Assembly: GCF_900141985.1 (NCBI RefSeq)
Contig: NZ_FQZK01000013.1
Coordinates: forward strand, 62,001-126,000
DNA from: Nocardiopsis flavescens
Lineage (GTDB): Bacteria; Actinomycetota; Actinomycetes; Streptosporangiales; Streptosporangiaceae
Direction: 5' to 3'
Length of the DNA: 64,000 bases
Shown here: positions 15,609 through 27,205 of the stretch, piece by piece
Layout: every line of letters begins with the position of its first letter
Position numbering within the stretch: position 1 is the stretch's first letter
Notes under the pieces: model-generated
The model's input: the letters and a program-made list of their open reading frames with translations, nothing else
What the model was told of the DNA's origin: nothing
Databases searched by the model: none
Translations under genes and position numbers: made by a program

Positions 15609-16408
15609 GCCGTCCTCGCCCGGAGCAGCAGCAGTCCGAGCAGGGCGGACAGGAGCACGCCCCACCACAGCTGGGCCGCGGGGGCGAACACCCCGACGGG
15701 GACGGTCTGCCCGGACAGGGACACCAGTCCCAGCACCGCGAGCCACAGGGCGCCCACGATCCCCGAGGCCGCGCTGAGGTGGATCCAGCGGCCCAGCAGG
15801 AGCGAGCCCGCGACCAGGGCCAGGGAGGGCAGCAGCCAGAACACGGCGTCCCAGGCGCTGGTGGTGTACGGCAGCAGCAGCGCCGCCCCGGTGCACAGCA
15901 GCAGCGCGGGGACCAGGACCGAGCACGTGCGCAGGAAGAGCAGCCGCTGCCCGGCCATGGGCGTCACCGAGGCCAGGGTGTGCGCGGGGTCGACCCCGCG
16001 CCCGTAGGCCAGGGCCACGCCGACGAGCGGCACCACCGGGGCCAGGAAGACGAACATCAGGGAGCCGCGCGGCATCACGTGCGCGGCGACCAGGGCGGCG
16101 GCCAGGACCACCACGGTGGAGCCGAGCCAGGCCTGGTAGAGGCGGGGGGTGGCGGCGAGGAGCTTGGCGGTCTCCGCGCGCAGGCCCGCGAGGGACAGCA
16201 GGGTCTCGACCGGGCCGCGCCGGGGGCGGTCGACGACGTCGCGCAGCGACGCCCACCCGTCGGCCAGCCACTGCTCGTCGGCGGGCATCAGGGTCCGGCA
16301 GGGCGCGCAGTGCATCAGGTGGGCCTCCACCGACATCGCGGTGATCTCGTCGCTTCTCCGGGCCGCGTAGTCGTGGGCCTGGGCCGGGGTCAGGTGCCAA
16401 CCGCTCAT
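15605..16408 (-). CDS. Zinc-finger (anti-sigma-type) polytopic membrane protein
   Basis: A 267-residue protein coded directly after the ECF sigma gene with an ATGA overlap. Residues 1-40 contain His30-x3-Cys34-x2-Cys37 (HLMHCAPC), the zinc-binding anti-sigma (ZAS/zf-HC2) motif. Then about six membrane helices follow from near residue 95 to the end. Classical anti-sigma factors have one helix; the six-helix body looks like a transporter permease half. I infer that it holds the sigma factor at the membrane and senses something through the transporter encoded next to it. Confidence 0.8.
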   Translation of the reverse strand: MSGWHLTPAQAHDYAARRSDEITAMSVEAHLMHCAPCRTLMPADEQWLADGWASLRDVVDRPRRGPVETLLSLAGLRAETAKLLAATPRLYQAWLGSTVVVLAAALVAAHVMPRGSLMFVFLAPVVPLVGVALAYGRGVDPAHTLASVTPMAGQRLLFLRTCSVLVPALLLCTGAALLLPYTTSAWDAVFWLLPSLALVAGSLLLGRWIHLSAASGIVGALWLAVLGLVSLSGQTVPVGVFAPAAQLWWGVLLSALLGLLLLRARTA

Positions 16409-16995
16409 GACGTCAATGCCTCCCTCAAACGTGCCTTGGCGCGCATCACCCGTGTCTTCACGGTGCCTTCGGGGATCTGGAGGATCCGTGCGGCCTCCCG
16501 CACGGTGAGGCCGTCCAGCACGGTGGCCTGTATGGCGGCCCGCAGCTCCGGGGACAGGGAGTGCAGGGCGGTGCCCAGGGGGCCGTGCTCGATGTTGAGC
16601 AGCACGGTTTCCTCGGCGGACGCGTCGCCGATGGTCTCGTAGGGCTCGGCCTCGATGTCGGATATCCACCGGTTGGCCCGCCTGCGCAGCTGGGAGATGA
16701 GCTGGCGGATGGCGATGGTCCACAGCCAGGCCCCGGCGTCGGTGTCGCCGGGGCGGGGGGTGAAGGAACCGGCGTTCTTCCACACGGCCAGGAAGGTCTC
16801 CTGGAGGGCGGCGTCGACCTGGTCGGGGTCGGAGCAGCGGTAGTTCAGGCGTGCCCGCAGCCAGGGGGCGTGCCTGCGGTGGAGGATCTCCAGCGCCTCG
16901 GCCTCGCCCGCCGCGATGGCGGTGAGCAGCGCCGGGTCGGCGCTGTCGGGGCCGTAGGAGGGTGCGCGCCGGTGCGCGCGTCGGAACAGCTTCAC
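16405..16995 (-). CDS. ECF-family RNA polymerase sigma factor
   Basis: Extracytoplasmic-function sigma factor of 196 residues. Region 2 lies at about 27-95 (LHRRHAPWLRARL, then DAALQETFLAVWKNAGSF and AWLWTIAIRQLISQLRRR), region 4 at about 135-190 (LSPELRAAIQATVLDGLTVREAARILQIPEGTVKTRVMRAKARL, an intact helix-turn-helix). Start GTG 16995. First gene of a four-gene operon with a zinc-finger membrane protein and an ABC transporter. Likely regulated by sequestration by that membrane protein; I cannot identify an autoregulatory ECF promoter with confidence. Confidence 0.92.
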   Translation of the reverse strand: MKLFRRAHRRAPSYGPDSADPALLTAIAAGEAEALEILHRRHAPWLRARLNYRCSDPDQVDAALQETFLAVWKNAGSFTPRPGDTDAGAWLWTIAIRQLISQLRRRANRWISDIEAEPYETIGDASAEETVLLNIEHGPLGTALHSLSPELRAAIQATVLDGLTVREAARILQIPEGTVKTRVMRAKARLREALTS

Positions 16996-17104
16996 GGTCG
17001 TGTTATCGCTCGGGGTCCGGAGGTCGGTTCACGGGGGCGGGCTTTTCGACGCTACCCGCGCGCCGGGAGGGGATCGCCCCCGCGGGTGGGAGAAAATGGG
17101 GTTT

Positions 17105-18040
17105 ATGCGCCTGAGGATCTTCCTTGAGCCCCAGCAGGGGGCCACCTACGAGGACCAGCTCGCCGTGGCCAAGGCCACGGAGGAGCTGGGGTTCGACGCA
17201 CTTTTCCGCTCGGACCACTATTTGCACATGGGAGACGGTGTCAGCGGCCTGCCCGGGCCGACGGACGCCTGGATAACACTGGCCGGCCTGGCCCGGGAGA
17301 CCTCGCGGATCCGGCTCGGCACGCTGATGACGGCCGCGACGTTCCGCTACCCGGGGCCGCTGGCGATCGCGGTCGCGCAGGTGGACCGCATGAGCGGCGG
17401 ACGCGTGGAGTTCGGGTTCGGCGCGGGCTGGTTCGAGGAGGAGCACGCCGTCTACGGGATCCCCTTCCCGACGACGGCCCGCGAGCGGTTCGACCGCTAC
17501 GAGGAGCAGCTCGACATCATCACCGGCCTGTGGTCCACCCCCGTCGGCGGCACGTTCCGCTACGAGGGCAAGTACTACCGGCTGGCGGAGGGCCCCGCGC
17601 TGCCCGAGCCGGAGCAGGGGCCGCGGCCCCCGGTGCTGATCGGCGGCACCGGACCGCGCCGCACGCCGCGTCTGGCCGCGACGTTCGCCGACGAGTACAA
17701 CGTGCCGTTCTCCTCGGCGGCCGACACCGGCGCGGCCTTCGACCGGACGCGCGAGGCCGCGGCCTCGGTGGGGCGCACCGACCCCATCGTGTACTCGGCG
17801 GCGCAGGTGCTGTGCGTGGGCCGCGACGAGGCCGAGATCGCCCGGCGGGCCGCCCGTATCGGCCGCGAGGTGGACGAGCTGCGGCTGAACGGCCTGGCCG
17901 GGACGCCCGCCGAGGTGGTCGACAAGATCGGCCGGTTCGCGGAGCTGGGCGCCGAGCGCATGTACCTCCAGCTGCTCGACATGGCGGACCTGGAGCAGCT
18001 GGCGCTGGTGGCCTCCGAGGTCGTCCCGCAGCTGGACTAG
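17105..18040 (+). CDS. LLM-class F420-dependent oxidoreductase
   Basis: Luciferase-like (TIM-barrel) oxidoreductase, probably using coenzyme F420, 311 residues. Typical features: MRLRIFLEPQQGATYEDQL start, LGFDALFRSDHYL (residues about 29-41, the F420-pocket His), TSRIRLGTLMTAATFRYPGPLAI, RVEFGFGAGWFEEEH and PVLIGGTGPRRTPRLAATFADEYN. Similar to the TIGR03560 group. Substrate unknown. The start is ambiguous: ATG 17096 sits three bases after GGGAG (too close), ATG 17105 gives the family's usual N-terminus; I prefer the second. It is divergent from the sigma operon. Confidence 0.88.
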   Translation: MRLRIFLEPQQGATYEDQLAVAKATEELGFDALFRSDHYLHMGDGVSGLPGPTDAWITLAGLARETSRIRLGTLMTAATFRYPGPLAIAVAQVDRMSGGRVEFGFGAGWFEEEHAVYGIPFPTTARERFDRYEEQLDIITGLWSTPVGGTFRYEGKYYRLAEGPALPEPEQGPRPPVLIGGTGPRRTPRLAATFADEYNVPFSSAADTGAAFDRTREAAASVGRTDPIVYSAAQVLCVGRDEAEIARRAARIGREVDELRLNGLAGTPAEVVDKIGRFAELGAERMYLQLLDMADLEQLALVASEVVPQLD

Positions 18041-21193
<3,153 letters not shown>

Positions 21194-21241
21194 CCGAACG
21201 GACCCCGCCGCCGCGCCCGACCGGCGCGGCGCGCGGTTCGC

Positions 21242-21283
21242 GGGCCGCCACCGTCCGACCGACGGCGGCGGCCCCCCTTTTTT
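21242..21283 (+). terminator. Rho-independent terminator of acnA
   Basis: 14-base arms (21242-21255, 21261-21274) with one mismatch and a five-base loop, followed by CCC and six T (21278-21283). The only textbook intrinsic terminator in the window. Confidence 0.85.
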
Positions 21284-21300
21284 CCCGCCCGCGAGGGCCG

Positions 21301-21322
21301 TCACCTGCGCATGCACAGGTGA
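21301..21322. promoter_or_regulatory. Inverted repeat upstream of the membrane-protein pair
   Basis: TCACCTG (21301-21307), eight bases, CAGGTGA (21316-21322), a perfect dyad 32 bases upstream of the -10 at 21354. Placed as an operator or activator site would be. Confidence 0.4.
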
Positions 21323-21353
21323 TACCGGATAAAAGCCGTCCGTAAAGGGCGGC

Positions 21354-21359
21354 TATGCT
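21354..21359 (+). promoter_or_regulatory. -10 element for leaderless membrane-protein gene
   Basis: TATGCT, six bases, then ATG 21366. Confidence 0.5.
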
Positions 21360-21365
21360 CTGCCC

Positions 21366-23315
21366 ATGCCCTTCCCTCACCGTGCCCGCGGCCGGCTCCG
21401 CGCCCTGCTCCTCACGGTGGCGCCGGCCCTGCTCCTGCTCTCCGCGCCCGCCGCGGCCGACACCCCCGACGACGCCGCACCCGCCGTCGCCCCGCAGCCG
21501 ACCTACGCCGAGCACTTCGCCGGCCTGCTCGCCCAGGAGCCCGAGGGCGCCGCGGTCGTGGTGGACGGCGCGATCGGCGGCCCCGTCCCGCCCGAGGAGG
21601 TCGAGCGCGGGATCCACGAGGCCTTCGCCCCCCTGGGGGCGCCGTACCACATCGTGGTCACCCCCTACCTCGGCGCGGGCACCGACGGGGGCATGGACGA
21701 TATCCTGCCCGCCGTGCGCGACCGGCTCGGCACCGACGGCTTCTACGCCGTCCTGCCGCCGTCGGGCGGGTTCACCGAACTGGCCGTCTACGGCACCGAC
21801 CTGTCGCTGGAGGGCGGTCGCGACGCCGTATACGACGCCGAGGTCTACGGCGAACCCGCACACGAGGTGGCCCGGGTCCTGGCCGCCGGGCTGTCCGGCT
21901 CCGAGGTCCCGGAGGGCTTCGAGGAGGAGGACGAGGGCGGGTTCCTCGCCGAGTTCCGCGCCGACACCGACCCCACGCGCCACAACGGCCCGGAGAACCT
22001 CGGCTTCCTCGTGGGCATCGTGGCCGGGGCCCTGCTGTCCGGCGCCGGCTGGATCACCTGGCGGTCCCTGCGGCGCGGCCGGATCGTCGTCCCCGTCGCC
22101 GCGGTCCTGGCGGCGCTGTCCGCGACCGGCGTGCTCGTGGCCACCACCTACGCGTACACGGTGGACGCCCCCGTCGGCGGCCACGAGATCGCCGACCCCG
22201 AGAAGCTGGTGCGGCTGGAGCCGCCGTACGTGGTCTCCACCGCCCGGGTCGAGCGGATCGCCGAGGCCCTGGCCGAGGACCCGCTGTACGTCGACCCGAT
22301 CATGCCCCTGACCCGTGAGGGCCTGGAGGACGTCCCCGCCGCGCTCGCCGCGGCCCCGGTGCCCGTCTTCGCCGCCGCGGTGCCGCTGAACCACGAGGAC
22401 GAGGCCGAGGGGGACCCCGAGGTCCTGGCGGCGGCGCTGGCCTCGGTGGCCGAGGAGGACGGCGTCTACCTGGTCGTCGGCCCCAGGCACGACGGCGTCG
22501 CCGTCGGCGCCGCCGCCCACGGGCTGGAGGCCGACGCCTACGCGCTCTGGTCGCCCATGGCGTTCAATGAGGAGAGGACCCCGGCCGCCGCGCTGGAGTC
22601 CGCCGCGGAGGCGCTGGCCGAGGTCGAGTTCACCGCCGGGGACGGGTACCGCCCGGGGTTCGCCGACCGCGAGGTCTCCCTGCCCGGACCCCGCGGCGAG
22701 CGCTACTGGGCGGGCGGGTTCTTCGGCGGCCTGCTGCTGGTGGGACCCCTGCTGGCCGTCGCCGTGATCGGCCTCTTCTACCTCGCCGTCCACCTGCCCC
22801 GGCTCGCGCGGAGCCGGCCCTCCCGCACCGCCCTGGGCGAGCGGGCCCTGCGGCGCCTCGCCGTCCGGGAGACCGGCCGGGTGCGCGCCCTGGTGGACCG
22901 GGAGCCGGACCGGATCCCCGCAGGGTCCATGGTCCAGGCCGAGGCGGCGCTCATGCTCATGGACCGCTCGCCGCGGGAGCTCGACCTGCTCGGCATCACG
23001 GTGCTGTCCCGCCGGGTCCTGGCCGCGGTGGAGGACCCCGACGCCGATACCGTCCCCTGCATCGTCGACCCGCTGCACCCCTTCGCCGCCGAGCGCGCGC
23101 AGTCGCGGACGATGGGCGGCCGGGTCCCCCTGTGCGAGGAGTGCGCGCGGCTCGACGACCGCACCCGGTCCCGGCGCGTCCTGCGGCTGCGCGGCGGCGC
23201 CACGTCGCACTCCTACCGGGTGAAACCGCAGGACCCGTGGATCCGTCATTCCTTCGGGGCGAAGGAGCCCCGGCGTATGGTCGACCTGCTGCTCAAGGAG
23301 AACCGTGTCCACTGA
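21366..23315 (+). CDS. Exported/membrane protein of unknown function with C-terminal Cys cluster (larger paralogue)
   Basis: A 649-residue protein: signal peptide (about 1-30, ending PAAADT), an extracytoplasmic part to about 220, a helix pair (FLVGIVAGALLSGAGWITW and IVVPVAAVLAALSATGVLVATTYAY), a second extracytoplasmic part to about 445, another helix (GGFFGGLLLVGPLLAVAVIGLFYLAVHL) and a cytosolic C-terminus. The cytosolic end has Cys565 before DPLH and Cys590/Cys593 in LCEECAR, suggesting metal binding. The same C-terminal arrangement recurs in the next gene, so the pair are paralogues; the larger one appears to have the extracytoplasmic module twice. Function not recognised. Confidence 0.7.
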   Translation: MPFPHRARGRLRALLLTVAPALLLLSAPAAADTPDDAAPAVAPQPTYAEHFAGLLAQEPEGAAVVVDGAIGGPVPPEEVERGIHEAFAPLGAPYHIVVTPYLGAGTDGGMDDILPAVRDRLGTDGFYAVLPPSGGFTELAVYGTDLSLEGGRDAVYDAEVYGEPAHEVARVLAAGLSGSEVPEGFEEEDEGGFLAEFRADTDPTRHNGPENLGFLVGIVAGALLSGAGWITWRSLRRGRIVVPVAAVLAALSATGVLVATTYAYTVDAPVGGHEIADPEKLVRLEPPYVVSTARVERIAEALAEDPLYVDPIMPLTREGLEDVPAALAAAPVPVFAAAVPLNHEDEAEGDPEVLAAALASVAEEDGVYLVVGPRHDGVAVGAAAHGLEADAYALWSPMAFNEERTPAAALESAAEALAEVEFTAGDGYRPGFADREVSLPGPRGERYWAGGFFGGLLLVGPLLAVAVIGLFYLAVHLPRLARSRPSRTALGERALRRLAVRETGRVRALVDREPDRIPAGSMVQAEAALMLMDRSPRELDLLGITVLSRRVLAAVEDPDADTVPCIVDPLHPFAAERAQSRTMGGRVPLCEECARLDDRTRSRRVLRLRGGATSHSYRVKPQDPWIRHSFGAKEPRRMVDLLLKENRVH

Positions 23316-24648
23316 CCCCCGCCCACTCGCGCGCACGTGGGCCCCGGCGGCGGTCGCGGCCCTGGCCCTGTCCGCCGCCCTGAGCGGCGCCCCGGCCCTG
23401 GCCGACGCCGCCGACCCGTCCCCGACCCCGGCCCCGGCCCCGGCGGGGACCGCCGGGGAGGCCGCCAGCCCGGCCCAGGTGATCGCCGACGCCCTCGCAG
23501 AGTCCCCCGTCCACGTCGACCCCGCCTACGACGGCGCCTACGCGCCCGAGGCCCGCGAGCGCGTCGAGACCGTGCTCGCGGCACAGGACGACCTGGACCT
23601 CTACATCATCGTCGTCCCGCTGGCCGAGGGCGACACGTGGGGCGGCGAGAGCGAGGCGCTGGCCTCGGCCGTGCACGACCGCATGGGCGGCGGCGAGCGC
23701 CACTTCCTGGTCTACGACCGCCGCGGCGACCTGGAGGGCCACGACCTGGGCCTGGCCTCCGGCGACTACTCCAACCCCGCCTTCTACGGGTCCATGGCCG
23801 CCACCTACAAGACCATGGACGGGCAGAAGACGCTGCCCGTCCTGGTGGAGGCGGCCGTCGAGGCGGCCCTGTCCGACGACCCGGAGGGCGCCTACGAGGA
23901 CGCCCAGCAGGCCTACTACGACAGGGTGGGCGAGCCCCCGTCCGGGGTGCTCATGCCCGCGCGGTGGCTGAACCCGTGGATCGTGGGCGCGGTGGCGCTC
24001 GCCCTCCTGCTCGCCGCCGCCGTCCCGCTGTACCGCCTCGCCGCCCGGTCCCGCCCGGGGCTGCTCGGCCGGCGCCGGTCCGTGCCGATCGCCCAGCACG
24101 CGGCGTTCGACAACGCCGACCGCGCCCAGCTGGAGTCGCTGGTCGAGCGCGGCGAGCGCGACCTCATCGAGATGGGGGAGCGGCTCAGCGAGGACTCCCG
24201 CGTGGCGCCCCAGCACCTGTCCCGCGCCCTGGACGCGCGCGACGCCGCCGCCCGCGTCCACGACCGCATGGTCCGGGACGGCGCCACCCTGCCCGACGCG
24301 GTCGGCGTGCTCGTCCTGCTGGACCTGGCCGAGGACGCCCTGGCCGGGCTGCGCACCCCGCGCCGCCCCTGCTACGCCAACCCGCTGCACGGCAACGACA
24401 CCCGGCAGACCCAGTGGCGCGAGTTCGGCGGGCTGCGCACCATCCGGGTGCCGCTGTGCCAGGACTGCGCCCGCGCCGTGCGCGACCGCCTCCGGCCCAC
24501 GGTGCTGCCCGCCGACCACGAGGGACGCTCCGTCCCCTACTACGAGGTGCCCGCCGAGCGCAGCGTCTGGGCGGCCACCGGCTACGGGACCCTGGCCGAC
24601 GACCTGGTCGAGCGGATCCTGCGCGGGGGGCTGCGGGCCGACCGCTGA
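23305..24648 (+). CDS. Exported/membrane protein of unknown function with C-terminal Cys cluster (smaller paralogue)
   Basis: A 447-residue protein: signal peptide (about 1-34, ending ALADA), a Pro-rich linker, an extracytoplasmic domain of about 150 residues (with HVDPAYDGAYAPEARERV and LVYDRRGDLEGHDLGLASGDYSNP), one helix near 230-250 and a cytosolic domain. Cys356 in CYANPLH and Cys385/Cys388 in LCQDCAR match the cluster of the upstream paralogue. The extracytoplasmic part is reminiscent of TPM-domain proteins only in outline. GTG 23305 lies 11 bases inside the end of the previous gene and has an AAGGAG site, so the two are coupled and probably act together at the membrane. Confidence 0.7.
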   Translation: MSTDPRPLARTWAPAAVAALALSAALSGAPALADAADPSPTPAPAPAGTAGEAASPAQVIADALAESPVHVDPAYDGAYAPEARERVETVLAAQDDLDLYIIVVPLAEGDTWGGESEALASAVHDRMGGGERHFLVYDRRGDLEGHDLGLASGDYSNPAFYGSMAATYKTMDGQKTLPVLVEAAVEAALSDDPEGAYEDAQQAYYDRVGEPPSGVLMPARWLNPWIVGAVALALLLAAAVPLYRLAARSRPGLLGRRRSVPIAQHAAFDNADRAQLESLVERGERDLIEMGERLSEDSRVAPQHLSRALDARDAAARVHDRMVRDGATLPDAVGVLVLLDLAEDALAGLRTPRRPCYANPLHGNDTRQTQWREFGGLRTIRVPLCQDCARAVRDRLRPTVLPADHEGRSVPYYEVPAERSVWAATGYGTLADDLVERILRGGLRADR

Positions 24649-24670
24649 CCGGGCGCGCGGGGCGGGAGCC

Positions 24671-24708
24671 GGATCACGCGTCCGCCGTTGCGGCCGGGGC
24701 GGTGATCC
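24671..24708 (+). terminator. Inverted repeat after the membrane-protein pair
   Basis: GGATCAC (24671-24677) and GTGATCC (24702-24708) enclose a second complementary stretch. It may end the upstream operon; it also overlaps the -35 region of the kinase promoter. Confidence 0.35.
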
Positions 24709-24718
24709 GTCGTAAGGT
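24688..24718 (+). promoter_or_regulatory. Possible promoter of the kinase gene
   Basis: TTGCGG (24688-24693), 19 bases, TAAGGT (24713-24718). It would give a leader of about 175 bases before the kinase start; nothing else is visible in that leader. Confidence 0.35.
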
Positions 24719-24901
24719 GGGGCTGCAAGAGCGGCCCCCGGGGGACGGGTCCCACCCCGGCCCGGTCGGCCCCGGGTCGTCACCGCCCCGCGGTGACCGG
24801 CACCCGCGTGCGCCCACGCCCTGCCCCGCGCATCCCGGACGCGGCCCCCGGCCGCCGCCCCGGCGCACCTCCGCCGACCCGTGAGTTCCGTGAAAGGCAT
24901 G

Positions 24902-27181
24902 ATGTTGGACGACCCCGCAGAAGACTCCGCCCCGCGCACCGTGGGCGGCTACCGCCTGGTGCGCTCGCTCGGCCGCGGCGGTTTCGGCGAGGTGTTCCTC
25001 GGCGAGGCCGAGGACGGGACCCGGGCCGCGGTGAAGGTGCTGCACGCCTCCTGGGCGGGCGACGCGGACATGCGCCGCCGGTTCGCGGCGGAGGTGGAGC
25101 AGGCCCGCCGGGTGAGCGGGTTCTGCATCGCGGCGATCCTGGACGCCGACCCCGGGGCGGCACAGCCGTGGATCGCGACCGAGTACATCGACGGGCCCAC
25201 CCTCCAGCGCGCGGTGGCCGAGGAGGGGCCGCGCCGCGGGGTGGAGCTGCACCGGCTGGCTGTCAACACCGCGACGGCGCTGGCGGCGATCCACGCGGCC
25301 GGGGTGGTGCACCGGGACCTGAAGCCGGACAACATCATGCTGGCCGCGGACGGGCCGCGGGTGATCGACTTCGGCATCGCCCGGGCGGTCGAGACCACCT
25401 CGGTGACCGCCAGCGGTGTCGTGGGCACCATCGGGTACATGGCGCCCGAGCAGCTGGAGGGCGCCCGGCTCACCTCCGCGGTGGACGTGTTCTCCTGGGG
25501 CGCGGTCATGGTCTACGCCGCCACCGGCCGGGAGGCGTTCCACGCCCCCACCCAGGCCTCGCGCATCGCCCGCATCCTGGGCGGCGGACCCGACCTGGGC
25601 GACCTCCCCGAGCCGCTGCGCGGGATCGTCCTGCTGTGCCTGGACAAGGACCAGGACCGGCGTCCGGACGCCCCGGCCCTGCTCAACCTGCTCATCGCCG
25701 GGCCCCAGGGCCCGGCCCCCTCCGCCGCGCACCCGGCGGCGCCCCAGGGCTCCGGCGTCGGCGCCACCCTGGTCGCCCCCGTCCCGGGGACGGATCCGAC
25801 ACGGGTGGCGCCGCCGTCCGGCGCGGACCCCACCCGGGTGGCGCCGGCCTCCGGTGTCGACCCGACGCGGGTGGCGCCGGCCCACGGTGCGGACCCCACC
25901 CGCGCCTACACTCGGTCGGTCCCGGCCGGACCCCCGTCCGCGGGGCACGCCTTCGCCGGCCCCGCGGCGGCCGGACCCCCGTCCGCGGGGCACGCCTTCG
26001 CCGGCCCCGCGGCGGCCGGGCCCGCGCTCCCCCCGCCCGTTCCGGGCGGCACCGGAGCCTCCGCCCGGTACACCGGTGCAGGCGGGGTCCCGCCGTACCA
26101 CTTCGCGGGCGTGCGCTTCACCGACCCCGGGGCCCTGGCCGAGGCCATGCAGGGCAACTGGGCGGCGGCCGTCCGCGTGTTCGGCGACACGACCGAGCGC
26201 GCCGCCCTGGGCGCCTGGCTCATGGACGACCTGGGCGACACCGTGGTGGACCGCGCGCTGTTCCGCCGCCACACCGACGACGCCAACCTGGCCCTGGCCT
26301 CCTTCATCGGCCAGACCCGCCCCGACCTGCCCCCGGTCTTTCGCGGGCGGGGCGCCACCCTGGCGGAGCTGGGCGCGCTGTTCTCGGACCCGCGCCCCGT
26401 CATCACCGGGGCGCCGCTGTCCAACGAGATGGCCCTGCTCGCCCGCCCCGAGGTCCTGCGGACCATGGGGCTGCACCACGGGCCGGACCCGGCGGCGTAC
26501 CAGCGGCTGGCCGACGACCTCGACGCCGCCGAGCACGCCGGGAACACCTTCCACCAGGAGCTGACCGGCCGCCTCGCCGGCTGGCGGTCTGCCGGTCCCA
26601 ACGTCAGCCCGGCGCTCATCCTGACCTTCCTGCTGCACCCCGAGCGGACGGTCCCGCCCTCGGACGGCGGCGACGCCGGCGTGGGGGAGTGGGTCGACAT
26701 CCTGTGGCGCCGGGTGGACGCGTTCCCCGGACCGGCCGGGGTGGGCCACGCCGCCGCCATCTACGGCGCCATGCCGACCCTGCAGGCGCTCTCCCGCCAG
26801 CGGCGGTACTGGGAGGAGCGCTACACCAAGGTCTCCACCGAGCACGGGGCGCTGCGCGACAAGGTCGAGCAGCAGCAGCGCTTCTTCCGGATCCGCCGGT
26901 ACTGCAACTACGCGCTCTTCGCCTTCCCCGTGGGGATCGTCATCGGCATCTCCGGCGACGCCGAGTGGCTGGGCGACCTGCTGGTGACGCTGTCGGTCCT
27001 GGCCCTGGCCGCCTCGGTCGTGCTCTCGGTGGTCCTGCGGGTGGGCTACGGCGACCCGGTGCGCCGCGGGCAGCGGGTGATGGAGCTCAACAACGCCGCC
27101 GCCCAGCTGCCCGAGCTGACCTCGGGCGTGGAGCGCATCCGCGCCGACCTCGTCCACGCCCGCGGGATCACCGGCGCCTGA
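24902..27181 (+). CDS. Hanks-type Ser/Thr protein kinase with repeat linker and membrane-associated C-terminal domain
   Basis: About 759 residues. N-terminal kinase domain (about 15-270) is complete: glycine loop GRGGFGEV, Lys45, HRDLKPDN with catalytic Asp139, DFG Asp156 and GTIGYMAPEQ in the activation segment. A linker carries four 11-residue repeats (GxDPTRVAPxx, 25787-25918) and two perfect 15-residue repeats (25924-26013); the repeated DPTR threonines are candidate phosphosites. The C-terminal 360 residues are an unrecognised alpha-helical domain, with a coiled-coil-like stretch (HGALRDKVEQQQRFF) and two helices near the end (YALFAFPVGIVIGI, LLVTLSVLALAASVVLSVV). Start uncertain: ATG 24902 is best placed after GAAAGG; GTG 24881 or ATG 24899 are alternatives. 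Substrates unknown. Confidence 0.88.
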   Translation: MLDDPAEDSAPRTVGGYRLVRSLGRGGFGEVFLGEAEDGTRAAVKVLHASWAGDADMRRRFAAEVEQARRVSGFCIAAILDADPGAAQPWIATEYIDGPTLQRAVAEEGPRRGVELHRLAVNTATALAAIHAAGVVHRDLKPDNIMLAADGPRVIDFGIARAVETTSVTASGVVGTIGYMAPEQLEGARLTSAVDVFSWGAVMVYAATGREAFHAPTQASRIARILGGGPDLGDLPEPLRGIVLLCLDKDQDRRPDAPALLNLLIAGPQGPAPSAAHPAAPQGSGVGATLVAPVPGTDPTRVAPPSGADPTRVAPASGVDPTRVAPAHGADPTRAYTRSVPAGPPSAGHAFAGPAAAGPPSAGHAFAGPAAAGPALPPPVPGGTGASARYTGAGGVPPYHFAGVRFTDPGALAEAMQGNWAAAVRVFGDTTERAALGAWLMDDLGDTVVDRALFRRHTDDANLALASFIGQTRPDLPPVFRGRGATLAELGALFSDPRPVITGAPLSNEMALLARPEVLRTMGLHHGPDPAAYQRLADDLDAAEHAGNTFHQELTGRLAGWRSAGPNVSPALILTFLLHPERTVPPSDGGDAGVGEWVDILWRRVDAFPGPAGVGHAAAIYGAMPTLQALSRQRRYWEERYTKVSTEHGALRDKVEQQQRFFRIRRYCNYALFAFPVGIVIGISGDAEWLGDLLVTLSVLALAASVVLSVVLRVGYGDPVRRGQRVMELNNAAAQLPELTSGVERIRADLVHARGITGA
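25787..25918 (+). repeat. Four 33-bp tandem repeats inside the kinase gene
   Basis: Units 25787-25819, 25820-25852, 25853-25885 and 25886-25918 encode GTDPTRVAPPS, GADPTRVAPAS, GVDPTRVAPAH and GADPTRAYTRS. Units differ at third positions, so the array is not brand new. Confidence 0.85.
25924..26013 (+). repeat. Two perfect 45-bp tandem repeats inside the kinase gene
   Basis: Units 25924-25968 and 25969-26013 look identical and encode 15 residues each (PPSAGHAFAGPAAAG register). Identity at the DNA level suggests a recent slip duplication. Confidence 0.85.
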
Positions 27182-27205
27182 GCCCCGCCCCTGGCGCGGG
27201 TCCGC

